Below, one piece after another: positions 7,292 to 20,590 of a DNA stretch of 64,000 nt. Both the position numbers and the translations under genes were made by a program. The DNA is from Agromyces laixinhei (lineage in GTDB: Bacteria > Actinomycetota > Actinomycetes > Actinomycetales > Microbacteriaceae), in assembly GCF_006337065.1 (NCBI RefSeq), contig NZ_CP040872.1:372001-436000 (forward strand), in the 5' to 3' direction. The notes below the pieces were generated by a model. It was not told the DNA's origin. It searched no databases and worked only from the letters and a program-made list of their open reading frames with translations. Numbering within the stretch: the stretch's first letter is position 1; every line of letters begins with the position of its first letter.

Positions 7292-7657
7292 TTGAGTGCA
7301 CCCAACCTATTCCTGTTCTACGTCACCGACATCGAGCGTTCCACACGCTTCTACTGCGACCTCTTCGAAATCGAACCTGTCTTCCGCCACCCCTCTTACA
7401 TCGCATTCGAGACCGGAACGGGAACGCTGTTCTCCCTCTGGAACAGTCGTGGCGAAGCCGTCGCTCGTGAGACACCGCGGTCCTCTGAACTCGGGTTGAT
7501 GGTGACTGGTGGCGACGAAGCCGTCGATGAGCTGTACGCAAAGTGGAGCGCCAAAGACCTCCTTGTCGTCGAGGAGATCCACGACGAGATTTTCGGACGA
7601 ACGTTCGTCATCGCCGACCCCGACGGCAACCTCATCCGAGTCTGCCTCGCCGACTAG
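7292..7657 (+). CDS. VOC-superfamily (glyoxalase/bleomycin-resistance fold) protein
   Basis: A 121-residue protein made of two beta-alpha-beta-beta-beta units. It begins SAPNLFLFYVTDIERSTRFY and ends FVIADPDGNLIRVC, the classic VOC C-terminal strand. TTG at 7292 is used because GGAGG at 7281-7285 stands 6 bp upstream. VOC proteins include glyoxalases, dioxygenases and antibiotic-binding proteins; the metal ligands are not clear enough to choose. First gene of the island cassette, expected to be controlled by the divergent WYL regulator. Confidence 0.85.
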   Translation: MSAPNLFLFYVTDIERSTRFYCDLFEIEPVFRHPSYIAFETGTGTLFSLWNSRGEAVARETPRSSELGLMVTGGDEAVDELYAKWSAKDLLVVEEIHDEIFGRTFVIADPDGNLIRVCLAD

Positions 7658-7666
7658 GGGACGGCT

Positions 7667-8332
7667 ATGGAAGACACCAGCACGCACATCGTGGTCGTCG
7701 GAGCGAGCGGGCGAACCGGTCGTCTCGTGGTCGAACAGGCCCTACACCAGGGCCACCGCGTCACGGCCATAGTTCGGAACCTCGGATCTTCCAGGTTCCC
7801 GCCCAGCGTCGCAACGGTGGTGGCGGACGTCGTACAAAGTGAAGAAATCGCGCTTCCCGATGATACGGACGTCGTGATCTCCGCGCTCGGGAAGAAATCG
7901 AACAAGGAGCGAACGCCGGTGTGCACCGCCGGCACGAAGCACGTGCTCGCCGCCATGCAACGGGCCGGGGTACGACGCCTCGTGGTCACCTCTGCCTCTC
8001 CCGTCTTGCAGCGCCGCACCGGCGAACCGGCGTGGTTTCGATGGACCATACGCCCCCTAGTGCGCTGGTTCGGACGACACATCTATACCGACCTCGAAGA
8101 GATGGAGACGCTGGTTCGCCACGCAGACGATGTGGAATGGTCGATCGTTCGTCCCGGATACCTTGTGGACCGGCCCGCTGGTCCTTTCGAGCTTGTACAG
8201 GAAGCGAACGCGATGGGCGTCGTCCACCGCGCCGACGTCGCCACGGCGCTGCTCTCGATCGCGAGTCGCCCCGAGACTCAGAGAGTCGCATTCGGGATCG
8301 CGAGCCGCCCCGAATCGGTGGATGACGCATGA
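7667..8332 (+). CDS. NAD(P)-binding oxidoreductase, atypical SDR (NmrA-like)
   Basis: A 221-residue Rossmann protein with the nucleotide-binding loop VVVGASGRTGRLVV near residues 9-22. Later come LVVTSASPV and SIVRPGYLVDRP, typical of SDR_a5/NmrA-like proteins such as flavin reductase or NADPH-sensing proteins. There is no clear YxxxK pair, which is common in atypical SDRs. It starts 9 bp after the VOC stop and overlaps the next gene by 4 bp (ATGA), so it is in an operon. Substrate unknown. Confidence 0.85.
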   Translation: MEDTSTHIVVVGASGRTGRLVVEQALHQGHRVTAIVRNLGSSRFPPSVATVVADVVQSEEIALPDDTDVVISALGKKSNKERTPVCTAGTKHVLAAMQRAGVRRLVVTSASPVLQRRTGEPAWFRWTIRPLVRWFGRHIYTDLEEMETLVRHADDVEWSIVRPGYLVDRPAGPFELVQEANAMGVVHRADVATALLSIASRPETQRVAFGIASRPESVDDA

Positions 8333-8748
8333 GCATCTTACCGACGCGCGTCATCTCGCGACCGACACGAATCGGTGTCATCGCTGACGGGTGGTTCAAG
8401 CTCACACTGGCCGCGGCATACGCGATCTTCATAGCACCGCTCTCCACCTGGTTGGATGCGCCGATGTGGCTCACCGGACTCACGGCTGCCGCGATCGCCG
8501 GGGCCGGGGCCGCCGAACTCGCCACGTATCGGGTGCGTGCACGACGCCACGTCCTGCTCCTCGCAGGATATGACGCGGTGTGGCTCCTCGCATCCGTCGG
8601 CAGCTACCTCATGGCCCTCGCCGAATTTAGCGCCGCCGGGTCGACCTGGCTCGCCGTCCAAGCGATCGCATCCGCGCTCCTCACCGCCCTTTTCATCACC
8701 GGGACGTCTGCTCTCCCCCACTCCAGCGCCCACCGCACCAGAAAGTGA
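8329..8748 (+). CDS. Small integral membrane protein (139 aa)
   Basis: Four hydrophobic helices are visible, at about residues 22-42, 46-64, 76-96 and 104-125, with a basic loop (RVRARRH). No domain was recognised. The start overlaps the upstream stop by 4 bp and the next gene overlaps its own stop, so translation is probably coupled. A membrane partner for the two redox-type proteins upstream is a plausible inference only. Confidence 0.75.
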   Translation: MSILPTRVISRPTRIGVIADGWFKLTLAAAYAIFIAPLSTWLDAPMWLTGLTAAAIAGAGAAELATYRVRARRHVLLLAGYDAVWLLASVGSYLMALAEFSAAGSTWLAVQAIASALLTALFITGTSALPHSSAHRTRK

Positions 8749-9110
8749 ACTCACCCATGGAGACTCTCCGCGATCTCGTCGTTCTCATTCACATCACCGG
8801 CTTCGCCATCACTTTCGGTGCATGGTTCACCGCGCTCGCCACAAGACGGAAACGAGTGACGCGAATCATGGACGTCGGGCTTTGGGTATCGCTGGCCAGC
8901 GGCCTCATACTGGCGGCCCCCTGGCCCGAAGGCATCGAGCTCGACTACCTAAAGCTGGGCCTGAAATTCGTGATTCTCGCTGCGCTGGGGGGAACCCTCG
9001 GCGTCGGCATGCACAAGCAAGACAAGACGGGCGTACGCGCCCCAGCAGGCATCTTCTGGGCGGTCGGCGGGCTCTGCTTCACGAACGCCGCAATAGCCGT
9101 TCTCTGGTGA
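8745..9110 (+). CDS. Small integral membrane protein (121 aa)
   Basis: A protein with three or four membrane helices: LVVLIHITGFAITFGAWFTA, IMDVGLWVSLASGLILAA, LKFVILAALGGTLGVGM and GIFWAVGGLCFTNAAIAVLW. A His is conserved-looking in the first helix (VLIHITGF), as in small heme- or quinone-associated membrane proteins, but no family is claimed. GTG 8745 overlaps the upstream stop; ATG 8757 is an alternative start. Last gene of the island cassette. Confidence 0.7.
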   Translation: MNSPMETLRDLVVLIHITGFAITFGAWFTALATRRKRVTRIMDVGLWVSLASGLILAAPWPEGIELDYLKLGLKFVILAALGGTLGVGMHKQDKTGVRAPAGIFWAVGGLCFTNAAIAVLW

Positions 9111-9425
9111 GACGCCAACTGTGCGCGAGCGAACGCGTCGCACCCAAGGGACGTCTCCGCGATCAAGCGAATGGAACGCCGTCGCCCCTCTTCGTCGAAA
9201 AACCAGAGCGCACGGGGCGCACATCGACTATTGCCAGCCGAAAAACCGCGGAATCACGGGGAAGTTGGTAGTGGTTGGTGTTGGTTCGGATGTGTCCGGA
9301 GCCCCGAATCGATGTAAAGGAAGGATGTTCTCTTGACGAGCTCGGAACGTTGGGTTCGTCTCAAGCAGCATCCGCGACAGCATGATAAATGCCGTCTGAC
9401 CAGAGGTTTCCTGCGGGCCAAACAA
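9111..9425. other. Gene-free right end of the island
   Basis: About 315 bases with no credible gene. A phrase TGGTAGTGGTTGGTGTTGGT near 9267-9286 is repetitive. No integrase remnant was recognised in any frame. Confidence 0.6.
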
Positions 9426-9454
9426 AACCCCGACCGGATGAACTGGTCGGGGTT
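9426..9454 (-). terminator. Intrinsic terminator of tRNA-Ala
   Basis: A perfect 10-bp stem AACCCCGACC/GGTCGGGGTT with a 9-nt loop lies 5 bp past the tRNA 3' end and is followed on the minus strand by TTTTGTTT. Confidence 0.9.
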
Positions 9455-9458
9455 AGTG

Positions 9459-9531
9459 TGGAGCCTGGGAGAATCGAACTCCCGACATCCTGCTTGCAAA
9501 GCAGGCGCTCTACCAACTGAGCTAAGGCCCC
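9459..9531 (-). tRNA. tRNA-Ala (anticodon UGC)
   Basis: 73 bases; read on the minus strand it starts GGGGCCTTAGCTCAGTTGGT and ends GGCTCCA with no encoded CCA. The anticodon loop is CTTTGCAAG region with TGC. All four arms pair. Its 3' half is duplicated at 6071-6113. Confidence 0.97.
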
Positions 9532-9587
9532 GAGTGGATGCTGTGGCATCCGATCGGTTGCATTGAATTATATGAAGTTGTTCACAG

Positions 9588-9661
9588 TGGGGATACGAGG
9601 ACTTGAACCTCGGACCTCTTCGTTATCAGCGAAGCGCTCTAACCGCCTGAGCTATATCCCC
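9588..9661 (-). tRNA. tRNA-Ile (anticodon GAU)
   Basis: 74 bases; minus strand begins GGGGATATAGCTCAGGCGGT and ends GTATCCCCA. The anticodon loop is CTGATAA. It lies 56 bp upstream of tRNA-Ala in transcription order and downstream of gyrA, the common actinobacterial arrangement. Confidence 0.97.
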
Positions 9662-9725
9662 GAATTCGGCCAGAGGAAAGACTACCGGACGGGACAGGAA
9701 TCTCCGAATCCGGCCGAGGTCGGCG

Positions 9726-10130
9726 TCAGTTGTTCGTGAACCCGACGAGGATGCCGCCGGTGATCTTGACGCTCAGGTTGTAGAGCACCGCGATGATCGC
9801 ACCGAGCGCCGTCGTGACGACGAGGTTCAGCAGCGCCGCGACCACGGCGAAGCCCATCACGTTGCCGAGCGACAGGATCGACGTGAGGTCGCCGCCGGCG
9901 CCCGCGACGTCTTGCACGAGCTCGTTGAGCTTGCCGAAGATGCCGGTCGAGTTCAACACCGTGAAGACGAGGAACGTCGCGACGACGGTGACGACCGCGA
10001 AGCACACGGCCACGAGGAACGACAGTTTCACCGCCGACCAGAAGTCGATGTAGACGAGCCGGAGACGCACCTGCTTGGCAGGGGTCTTGCGGTTCGATTT
10101 GCGGGCCAGCTTGTCGGCGACGCTACTCAT
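9726..10130 (-). CDS. DUF3566 transmembrane protein
   Basis: A 134-residue protein with a basic N-terminus (MSSVADKLARKSNRKTPAKQ), two strong helices (about residues 35-60 and 90-118) and a C-terminal GGILVGF segment. DUF3566 proteins are found almost only immediately downstream of gyrA in Actinobacteria and are predicted membrane proteins of unknown role. It is 7 bp from the gyrA stop, so part of the gyrase operon. Confidence 0.92.
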   Translation of the reverse strand: MSSVADKLARKSNRKTPAKQVRLRLVYIDFWSAVKLSFLVAVCFAVVTVVATFLVFTVLNSTGIFGKLNELVQDVAGAGGDLTSILSLGNVMGFAVVAALLNLVVTTALGAIIAVLYNLSVKITGGILVGFTNN

Positions 10131-10137
10131 GTAGGGT

Positions 10138-14818
<4,681 letters not shown>

Positions 14819-14890
14819 TCAGGGGTCGACGCAAGCCCCGAAGCGCCGTTCTGGGGCGATTTCAGCGTTCCAGTGACCGAATTTGCCTGC

Positions 14891-15373
14891 CTAACCGTAG
14901 GTATCGCGTGGGCCACGCCCTGGAACCGATCTGGGGCCCTTTTTCCAGGTGGGGGCATCCGGCCCTTGAAAGCGGATGGTCTCGACTCCCGCGCCCGGGA
15001 ACCGTGCGGTGATCTCGGTGACGAGGCGGGTGCGCATCATGCGGAGCTGCGTCGCCCAGGCCGTCGACTCGCACCGCACCTGCAGCACGCCGCCCTCGAT
15101 CGCGATCGGTTCGGAGTGCCGCGCGGTCTCTTCTCCGGCGATGTCGGCCCACGATGCGAGCACGTCGTGCTGCGACAACGGGCCGCTCCAGCCGAGTTGC
15201 GCGCTCAATGAATCGATGGTGTCGGCGAGGGGCTTCGGGTCGCGACCGGGAGCGAACGGCTCGCTACCGGATGCCTCGCGGGTGCGAACCCGGCCGGGGC
15301 GGCCGCTGCGCAGTCGAGCCTCTCCGCCGAATATCTCGCGGAAGTGCTGGTAGACGCGGGAAGCCTCAGACAT
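14891..15373 (-). CDS. dciA: DciA-family (DUF721) protein, helicase-loader type
   Basis: A 160-residue protein with a DUF721 fold in its C-terminal half (WADIAGEETARHSEPIAIEG, later LQVRCESTAWATQLRMM). In Actinobacteria DciA interacts with the replicative helicase DnaB and is needed for initiation, replacing DnaC. The N-terminal third is basic and probably disordered. It overlaps the recF stop by 8 bp, and the recF-dciA-gyrB order is conserved. Confidence 0.88.
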   Translation of the reverse strand: MSEASRVYQHFREIFGGEARLRSGRPGRVRTREASGSEPFAPGRDPKPLADTIDSLSAQLGWSGPLSQHDVLASWADIAGEETARHSEPIAIEGGVLQVRCESTAWATQLRMMRTRLVTEITARFPGAGVETIRFQGPDAPTWKKGPRSVPGRGPRDTYG

Positions 15374-16550
15374 CGGCGGCCGTATTCATGGGTGCGGCCG
15401 ACGGGTCTTCGATTCGCCCGCCCTCGATGTGCACGATGCGGGCCGTCAGCGGAGCCGGGACGTCTTCGAGCACCGCGGCCGTGACCAGCACCTGTTCGAA
15501 CCCCGAGATCGCCCGGGCGAGCCGCTCGCGCCGCAGGCGGTCGAGTTCGGCGAACACGTCGTCGAGCACGAGCACCGGATCGCCGGTCGTCGAATCGCGA
15601 CGCAGCAGCTCTGCCGAGGCGAGGCGCAGTGCGAGCGCGAACGACCACGATTCGCCGTGACTCGCATACCCCTTCGCAGGAAGGCCGTTGAGAAGCAGCA
15701 CCACGTCGTCGCGGTGCGGCCCGGCAAGGGTGACCCCTCGCTCGAGTTCCTTCGGGCGCTGCACGCGCAGCGTCTCGGCGAAGCGTTCGGCCGTGCCGGT
15801 GGTCGTGTCGATCGAACCGGCCGCCGTCGACGGCTCGGCGTCGGGATCAGCGCCGTCGATCGAGAGCAACGGCCTCATGCCCGGGCCGTGATCGGCGTCG
15901 ACGATCGCTCGGTACGCGTCGGCCAGGGGTTCGCGCAGTTCGTCGATGAGCGCGAGCCGCTGGTCGATGAGCTCGGAACCGAAGGTCACGAGACGCTCGT
16001 CCCAGATGTCGAGGGTCGTCAGCTTGTCGACCGCGAGCCCGCGAGCCCTGGCGCTCTTCAGCAGGGAGTTGCGCTGCTTCAACACGCGCTCGTAGTCGGC
16101 CATGACGCCCGAGAGCCGCGGCGTGCGCTGCACGAGCAACTCATCGAGCATGCGCCGGCGCACCGAAGGCTCGCCGCGCACGATCGCGAGGTCTTCGGGG
16201 GCGAAGAGCACGCTGTGCGCATAGCGGGGCAACTCACGCGTCTTCACGGGCGATCGATTCAGTTGCGCCCGGTTGGCGCCGTGGCGATTGAGCTGCAGTT
16301 CCACGAGCAGTTCGCGGTCACCGTGCGACAGGAGTGCGCGAACGATCGCGGCATCGGCGCCGGCCCTGATGAGCGCCTGCTCGCCCGAGACCCGGTGAGA
16401 CCCGAGGGTCGCGAGGTAGCCGATCGCTTCGACGAGGTTGGTCTTGCCCTGCCCGTTGCGGCCGACGAGCACGGTCGCACCCGGCCCGAACTCGAGCTCG
16501 GCGCTCGCATAGTTGCGGTAGTCGGTCAGTGAGAGCCGGGCGACATGCAC
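15366..16550 (-). CDS. recF: DNA replication/repair protein RecF
   Basis: A 394-residue SMC-like ATPase that helps load RecA at gaps. Walker A is GRNGQGKTN near residue 33 and Walker B is VLVLDDVFAELD near residue 340. The start is GTG 16550 (VHVARLSLTDYRNY); the ATG 4 bp inside is out of frame. It overlaps dciA and lies 96 bp downstream of dnaN on the same strand. Confidence 0.97.
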   Translation of the reverse strand: MHVARLSLTDYRNYASAELEFGPGATVLVGRNGQGKTNLVEAIGYLATLGSHRVSGEQALIRAGADAAIVRALLSHGDRELLVELQLNRHGANRAQLNRSPVKTRELPRYAHSVLFAPEDLAIVRGEPSVRRRMLDELLVQRTPRLSGVMADYERVLKQRNSLLKSARARGLAVDKLTTLDIWDERLVTFGSELIDQRLALIDELREPLADAYRAIVDADHGPGMRPLLSIDGADPDAEPSTAAGSIDTTTGTAERFAETLRVQRPKELERGVTLAGPHRDDVVLLLNGLPAKGYASHGESWSFALALRLASAELLRRDSTTGDPVLVLDDVFAELDRLRRERLARAISGFEQVLVTAAVLEDVPAPLTARIVHIEGGRIEDPSAAPMNTAADV

Positions 16551-16646
16551 GCTGGGCTCCCTTCAGCACGAGGCATCCGGATGCCCCGGAGCCGACGGAA
16601 TCGCACCTGATCACGCTACCCCGCACCGCCGACCAGCGACGGACCG

Positions 16647-17795
16647 CTACCGCAGCAACAGGTTCGGTTGCAGCAGGTAGCGGAAGCTGTCGGCGCCGGC
16701 CTGGTCGCGCGACGACTGGCTCGTGATGAGCACCGGACCCGGCTTGTTCGGGTTCTCGGTCTTCGTGAACGAGATGCGAACGAATTCCGAGTGCACCGCG
16801 CCGAGGCCGTCGAGCAAGAACTGCGGCTTCAGTGAGACAACCGTGTCGTCACCCGTGAGGATGGCGTCGATCGTCTCGGAGGCCTGTGCCTGCTCACTGC
16901 CGATCGCCTCGAGGGTGAGTCCGTCGGAAGAGAAGCTGTAGCGCAGGGCGGCCTCGCGCTCGAGCACGAGTGCCACGCGACGAGTCGCCTCGATGAGCTC
17001 GGCCGTGTTGACCACCGCGTAGTTGTCGACCGTCTCGGGAAAGAGCCGGCGTACGGGAGGGAAGTTGCCCTTGATCAGCAGCGAGGTGACCGTCTTCTTC
17101 TCGGCGCTGAACGCGATGAGCTCCCGATCGTCGCGGCTCGTGATCGAGACCGAGATGGTGCCGGAGTGGCCGAAGGTCTTGCCGACCTCCTGCAGGGTAC
17201 GCGCCGGTACGAGCGCCGCGACGGTTTCCTCGCTCGCGACTCCCCCGCCGTCCCAGTCGAGTTCGCGCACTGCGACGCGGTAGCGGTCGGTGGCGACGAG
17301 GCTGAGATTGTTCTCGCGCACCTCGAGCTGCACGCCGGTGATGACGGGGGTCACGTCGTCGCGCGACGCGGCGACGGCGACCTGGGCGACGGCGGCGGCG
17401 AACTCCTCGGCCGGCACTACTCCGGACTGCTCGTCGATCTCGGGGATCGAGGGGTACTCCTCGACGGGCATCGACAACAGGGTGAAGCTCGCGGATCCGC
17501 AACTGACCGAGATGCGGCTCTCTTCGGTCGACACTCGCACCGGAGCGTTCGGCAGACGGCCGGCGATCTCGGCGAGCAGACGGCCGGAGACGAGCACGGT
17601 GCCCGGCTCTTCGACGTCGGCCTGGATCTCGGTCTGCGAGGAGACCTCGTAGTCGAACGAGGAGAGCACGAGACCATCGTCGTTCGCCTGGATCAGCACG
17701 CCAGAGAGGATCGGCAGGGTGGTGCGTTGAGGCAGCAGCTTGACTGCGAAGGAAACGGCCTCACTGAAGACGTCGCGGTTGACCTGGAACTTCAC
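16647..17795 (-). CDS. dnaN: DNA polymerase III beta subunit (sliding clamp)
   Basis: A 382-residue ring subunit made of three similar domains that tethers polymerase to DNA. The N-terminus VKFQVNRDVFSEAVSFAVKL and the C-terminus YLLQPNLLLR are characteristic. The GTG start at 17795 is preceded by AGAAC. oriC lies directly upstream. The C-terminal PVLITSQ segment is slightly longer than the usual PLLM ending, with a short insert SSRDQAGADSF. Confidence 0.97.
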   Translation of the reverse strand: MKFQVNRDVFSEAVSFAVKLLPQRTTLPILSGVLIQANDDGLVLSSFDYEVSSQTEIQADVEEPGTVLVSGRLLAEIAGRLPNAPVRVSTEESRISVSCGSASFTLLSMPVEEYPSIPEIDEQSGVVPAEEFAAAVAQVAVAASRDDVTPVITGVQLEVRENNLSLVATDRYRVAVRELDWDGGGVASEETVAALVPARTLQEVGKTFGHSGTISVSITSRDDRELIAFSAEKKTVTSLLIKGNFPPVRRLFPETVDNYAVVNTAELIEATRRVALVLEREAALRYSFSSDGLTLEAIGSEQAQASETIDAILTGDDTVVSLKPQFLLDGLGAVHSEFVRISFTKTENPNKPGPVLITSQSSRDQAGADSFRYLLQPNLLLR

Positions 17796-18224
17796 GGTTC
17801 TCCCGTCGTGGATGTCGCTTGCGTGGCTCCCATGCTATCCGGAGAGATCGTTGCGACGCGGGCGAATCCTGCACGACGCTGCACGCTCCACGACTTCGAT
17901 CGAGCGGCGCCGATCCACAAGGTTGTGGGAATCCCTCCTTCAACCCTTAACTCTTAACAGTGTTAACCGCTGTGGAAACTGTGGATGGTGTTCGGAGACG
18001 CGCAGAACGACGCGGATCGCGGGGCATCCGAGCTGTGCACAGTGTGTGGGCACGGCGCGGATGCCTCATGCCGGCGCCGAACGAATGACACCGTTCTGCA
18101 CAGGGGAGCGCACGGTGTCCACAGGCGCCGGGCGGTTGCTCGTGAATAATCCACAGGTTCTCCACAACTGTGGGAATGACGCTCGAGGCGTCTCGAGTCG
18201 CCCCCAGAGACGCGTCGCGGGCGC
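17796..18224. other. Chromosomal replication origin, oriC (dnaA-dnaN gap)
   Basis: 429 gene-free bases between dnaN and dnaA contain many imperfect DnaA boxes: TAATCCACA 18147-18155, TTCTCCACA 18158-18166, GTGTCCACA 18115-18123, TTCTGCACA 18094-18102, and minus-strand boxes at 17971-17979 and 17980-17988. An AT-rich stretch with CTTAACTCTTAACAG-type sequence near 17947-17966 could be the unwinding element. No perfect TTATCCACA was found in this gap; perfect copies occur at 2.4 and 40.7 kb. Confidence 0.88.
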
Positions 18225-19646
18225 TCAGCGGTATCGGCTGACCTGCTTGATGCGCGCAGTGAGCTCGGTGACCTGGTTGTAGATGGAGCGCCGCTCCTTC
18301 ATGAGTTCCGAGATCTTCTTGTTCGCGTACATGACCGTCGTGTGATCGCGGTTGCCGAAGAGCTGCCCGATCTTCGGCAACGAGAGGTTCGTCAGTTCTC
18401 GGCAGAGGTACATCGCGATCTGACGGGCGGTGGCCACCGCTTGCGAGCGGCTCGACCCGTAGAGGTCGTCGACGGTCAGCTTGAAGTAGTCGGCGGTCGC
18501 CGTGATGATGTCGACGGGCGCGACGACGTTGTCCGTGTCATCCGTGATGAGGTCTTTCAGAACCGTCTGCACGAGCGGCATGTCGACCGGCGTGCGGTTG
18601 AGGCTCGCGAAGGCGGTGACGCGGATGAGCGTGCCCTCGAGCTCTCGGATGTTGCTCGACACCTTCGACGCCATGTACTCGAGGATGTCGTCTGGCACCT
18701 GCAGGCGCTCGGACTGCGCCTTCTTGCGGAGGATCGCGATGCGCGTCTCGAGGTCGGGTGCCTGGACGTCGGTGATGAGACCCCACTCGAATCGGCTGCG
18801 CATGCGGTCTTCGAAGCCAGTGAGGTGCTTCGGCGGCACGTCGCTCGTGATCACGACCTGCTTGTTGTGGTCGTGCAGGGTGTTGAACGTGTGGAAGAAC
18901 GCCTCCTGCGTCTCGGCCTTGCCCTGCAGGAACTGGATGTCGTCGATCAGCAGGATGTCGATGTTGCGGTAGCGCTGCTGGAAGAGGGATCCGCGGTTGT
19001 TCGCGATCGAGTTGATGAAGTCGTTCGTGAACTCCTCGGAACTCACGTACCGCACGCGGATGCCGGGATACAGGCTCATCGCGTAGTGCCCGATCGCGTG
19101 CAGGAGGTGCGTCTTGCCGAGGCCCGAGTCGCCGTAGATGAAGAGCGGGTTGTACGCCTTGGCCGGCGCTTCGGCCACCGCGACGGCGGCCGCGTGGGCG
19201 AAGCGGTTGGACTGGCCGATGACGAAGCTCTCGAATCCATACTTCGGGTTGAGCCTGGTGTCGCGCGACGCGACCGGAGTCGTGTTCTCGAAGACCGAGT
19301 GCGGCGCAGCGGGCATCTCGACCGAATCGACCATCTCGTCGACGAACGGCGACTGCGGTTCGACGGTCCTGGCCTCTTCGAGCTCTGGATTCACGACGAC
19401 GTAGAACGAGGTCACCGGCGCCGGAGCATCCACCACGCTCATGGCCGACAACAGCGAGACGCGCATGCGCTGGTTCAGCATGGTCGCCGTGAAATCGTTC
19501 GGCACCTCGAGGTAGAAGGTGCCCGCGGCGATGCCCTTGGGTTCGACCAGGTTCAGGAATCCCTGGAGCATCGGAGTGATCGCATCGTCGTCTGACAGCC
19601 GATCGAGGATCGTCGCCCACGTGTCGGTGATGGGCTGTTCTGTCAT
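18225..19646 (-). CDS. dnaA: Chromosomal replication initiator DnaA
   Basis: A 473-residue AAA+ initiator. The Walker A motif GDSGLGKT is at about residues 172-179, Walker B LLIDDIQFLQGK follows, and the C-terminal DNA-binding helix-turn-helix contains FGNRDHTTVMYANKKI. The linker between domains I and III is short. ATG 19646 (MTEQPITDTW) is preferred over TTG 19658 because GGGGA precedes it. It is divergent from rpmH with a 426-bp gap. Confidence 0.98.
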   Translation of the reverse strand: MTEQPITDTWATILDRLSDDDAITPMLQGFLNLVEPKGIAAGTFYLEVPNDFTATMLNQRMRVSLLSAMSVVDAPAPVTSFYVVVNPELEEARTVEPQSPFVDEMVDSVEMPAAPHSVFENTTPVASRDTRLNPKYGFESFVIGQSNRFAHAAAVAVAEAPAKAYNPLFIYGDSGLGKTHLLHAIGHYAMSLYPGIRVRYVSSEEFTNDFINSIANNRGSLFQQRYRNIDILLIDDIQFLQGKAETQEAFFHTFNTLHDHNKQVVITSDVPPKHLTGFEDRMRSRFEWGLITDVQAPDLETRIAILRKKAQSERLQVPDDILEYMASKVSSNIRELEGTLIRVTAFASLNRTPVDMPLVQTVLKDLITDDTDNVVAPVDIITATADYFKLTVDDLYGSSRSQAVATARQIAMYLCRELTNLSLPKIGQLFGNRDHTTVMYANKKISELMKERRSIYNQVTELTARIKQVSRYR

Positions 19647-20072
19647 CGTTCCCCGCAATCATTCGGTGCCGTCGTCAGGCCGCTCATCGATCCCCCGATC
19701 GACGGAGCAAGCGGCACGAGGCGAGAGTTCATCAAGTTGCCCCTCACCTGTGGGCAGATTTCGGAAGAAGCCCGAGAATCCGCGCGGCAAGCTGGGGATA
19801 ACTGGTGTCAAACGCTATCCGAGGAACCGCCTTCACGACAAATGCCGATTGAGGGATTCGACAGTACGGGCGTGTCGTTCCACAGGGGATCCCGAGGTTC
19901 GCGCGATACTGTCTCTTTTGAACTGCGCCGGGTCGGACGTTGTTCGGTTTGACCCAGTGGCCTGGAGGCCGTAGTTTTAATCAGTTGACCCCAGCCCGTG
20001 AGGGCACCCAGTTTTCCCGTCCACACGCAGTCGCGCTGTTCGGCGAGGAGATCCGAACGCCGGAGAAGAAGA
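19647..20072. promoter_or_regulatory. dnaA-rpmH divergent promoter region
   Basis: 426 bases without a gene. It must hold the promoters of dnaA (minus) and rpmH (plus). Weak DnaA-box-like words are present (CCTGTGGGC near 19749, GTTCCACAG near 19879, CTGGGGATAACT near 19792), consistent with DnaA autoregulation, but none is a perfect box. The exact promoters cannot be placed with confidence. Confidence 0.6.
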
Positions 20073-20210
20073 ATGAGCAAGCGTACTTTCCAGCCGAACA
20101 ACCGCCGTCGCGCCAAGAAGCACGGCTTCCGCCTTCGCATGCGCACTCGCGCCGGTCGTGCCATCCTGTCGGCACGTCGTGCAAAGGGCCGCACCGAACT
20201 CTCCGCGTAG
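20073..20210 (+). CDS. rpmH: 50S ribosomal protein L34
   Basis: A 45-residue, very basic ribosomal protein: [20 protein letters not shown], then [20 protein letters not shown]. It matches the bacterial L34 family over its full length. GGAGAAGAAG precedes ATG 20073. It heads the conserved rpmH-rnpA-yidD-yidC-jag-rsmG group. Confidence 0.98.
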   Translation: MSKRTFQPNNRRRAKKHGFRLRMRTRAGRAILSARRAKGRTELSA

Positions 20211-20217
20211 TTCTTCG

Positions 20218-20589
20218 GTGCTCGCCAAAGCCAATCGCATCACGAGCGCCGACGACTATCGAGTCATCGTGCGCCGGGGTGCGAAGGTCGCCGGTGCCCA
20301 CACCGTGAGCTATCTGCGCTCACGGGAGTCGGGCACTGACGCACGCTTCGGCTTCATCGTCTCGAAGAAGGTCGGCAGCGCGGTGCGACGAAACCTCGTG
20401 CGGCGCCGGCTGAAGGCTGTCTGCCATGAGGCACTCCGCGACGGCATCGCAGACGTCGACGTCGTCGTTCGAGCACTGCCGTCGGCGGCACTCGCCGACT
20501 GGACCGAGATTCGCGCCGAGGTTCTCGGTGCACTCCACCGGCGACGCAGCCGTGCGTCGACACCCGCAGCACAGGTGAAAGGCGAATAG
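20218..20589 (+). CDS. rnpA: Ribonuclease P protein component
   Basis: A 123-residue protein subunit of RNase P that helps the RNA subunit process tRNA 5' ends. The start LAKANRITSADDYRVIVRRG and the signature FGFIVSKKVGSAVRRNLVRR carry the RNR-type basic helix. GTG 20218, 7 bp after rpmH, gives the family start. A longer frame from 20158 overlaps rpmH and is rejected. One base separates it from yidD. Confidence 0.96.
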   Translation: MLAKANRITSADDYRVIVRRGAKVAGAHTVSYLRSRESGTDARFGFIVSKKVGSAVRRNLVRRRLKAVCHEALRDGIADVDVVVRALPSAALADWTEIRAEVLGALHRRRSRASTPAAQVKGE

Positions 20590-20590
20590 C

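Larger units (their letters stand above)
6071..9499. mobile_element. Putative genomic island integrated at tRNA-Ala
   Basis: The 3.4-kb segment is bracketed by direct repeats of the 3' half of tRNA-Ala; the intact tRNA is kept at the right side and the island lies downstream of its 3' end, the usual geometry of integrase-made insertions. Cargo: WYL regulator, VOC protein, NAD(P)-binding protein and two small membrane proteins. By eye the segment is less GC-rich than its flanks. No integrase or excisionase is present, so it is either a decayed element or was mobilised in trans. Confidence 0.7.

Noticed and set aside
9228..9425. Integrase or excisionase remnant at the island's right end
   Set aside because: Open frames here show no recombinase motifs and run into the tRNA terminator.
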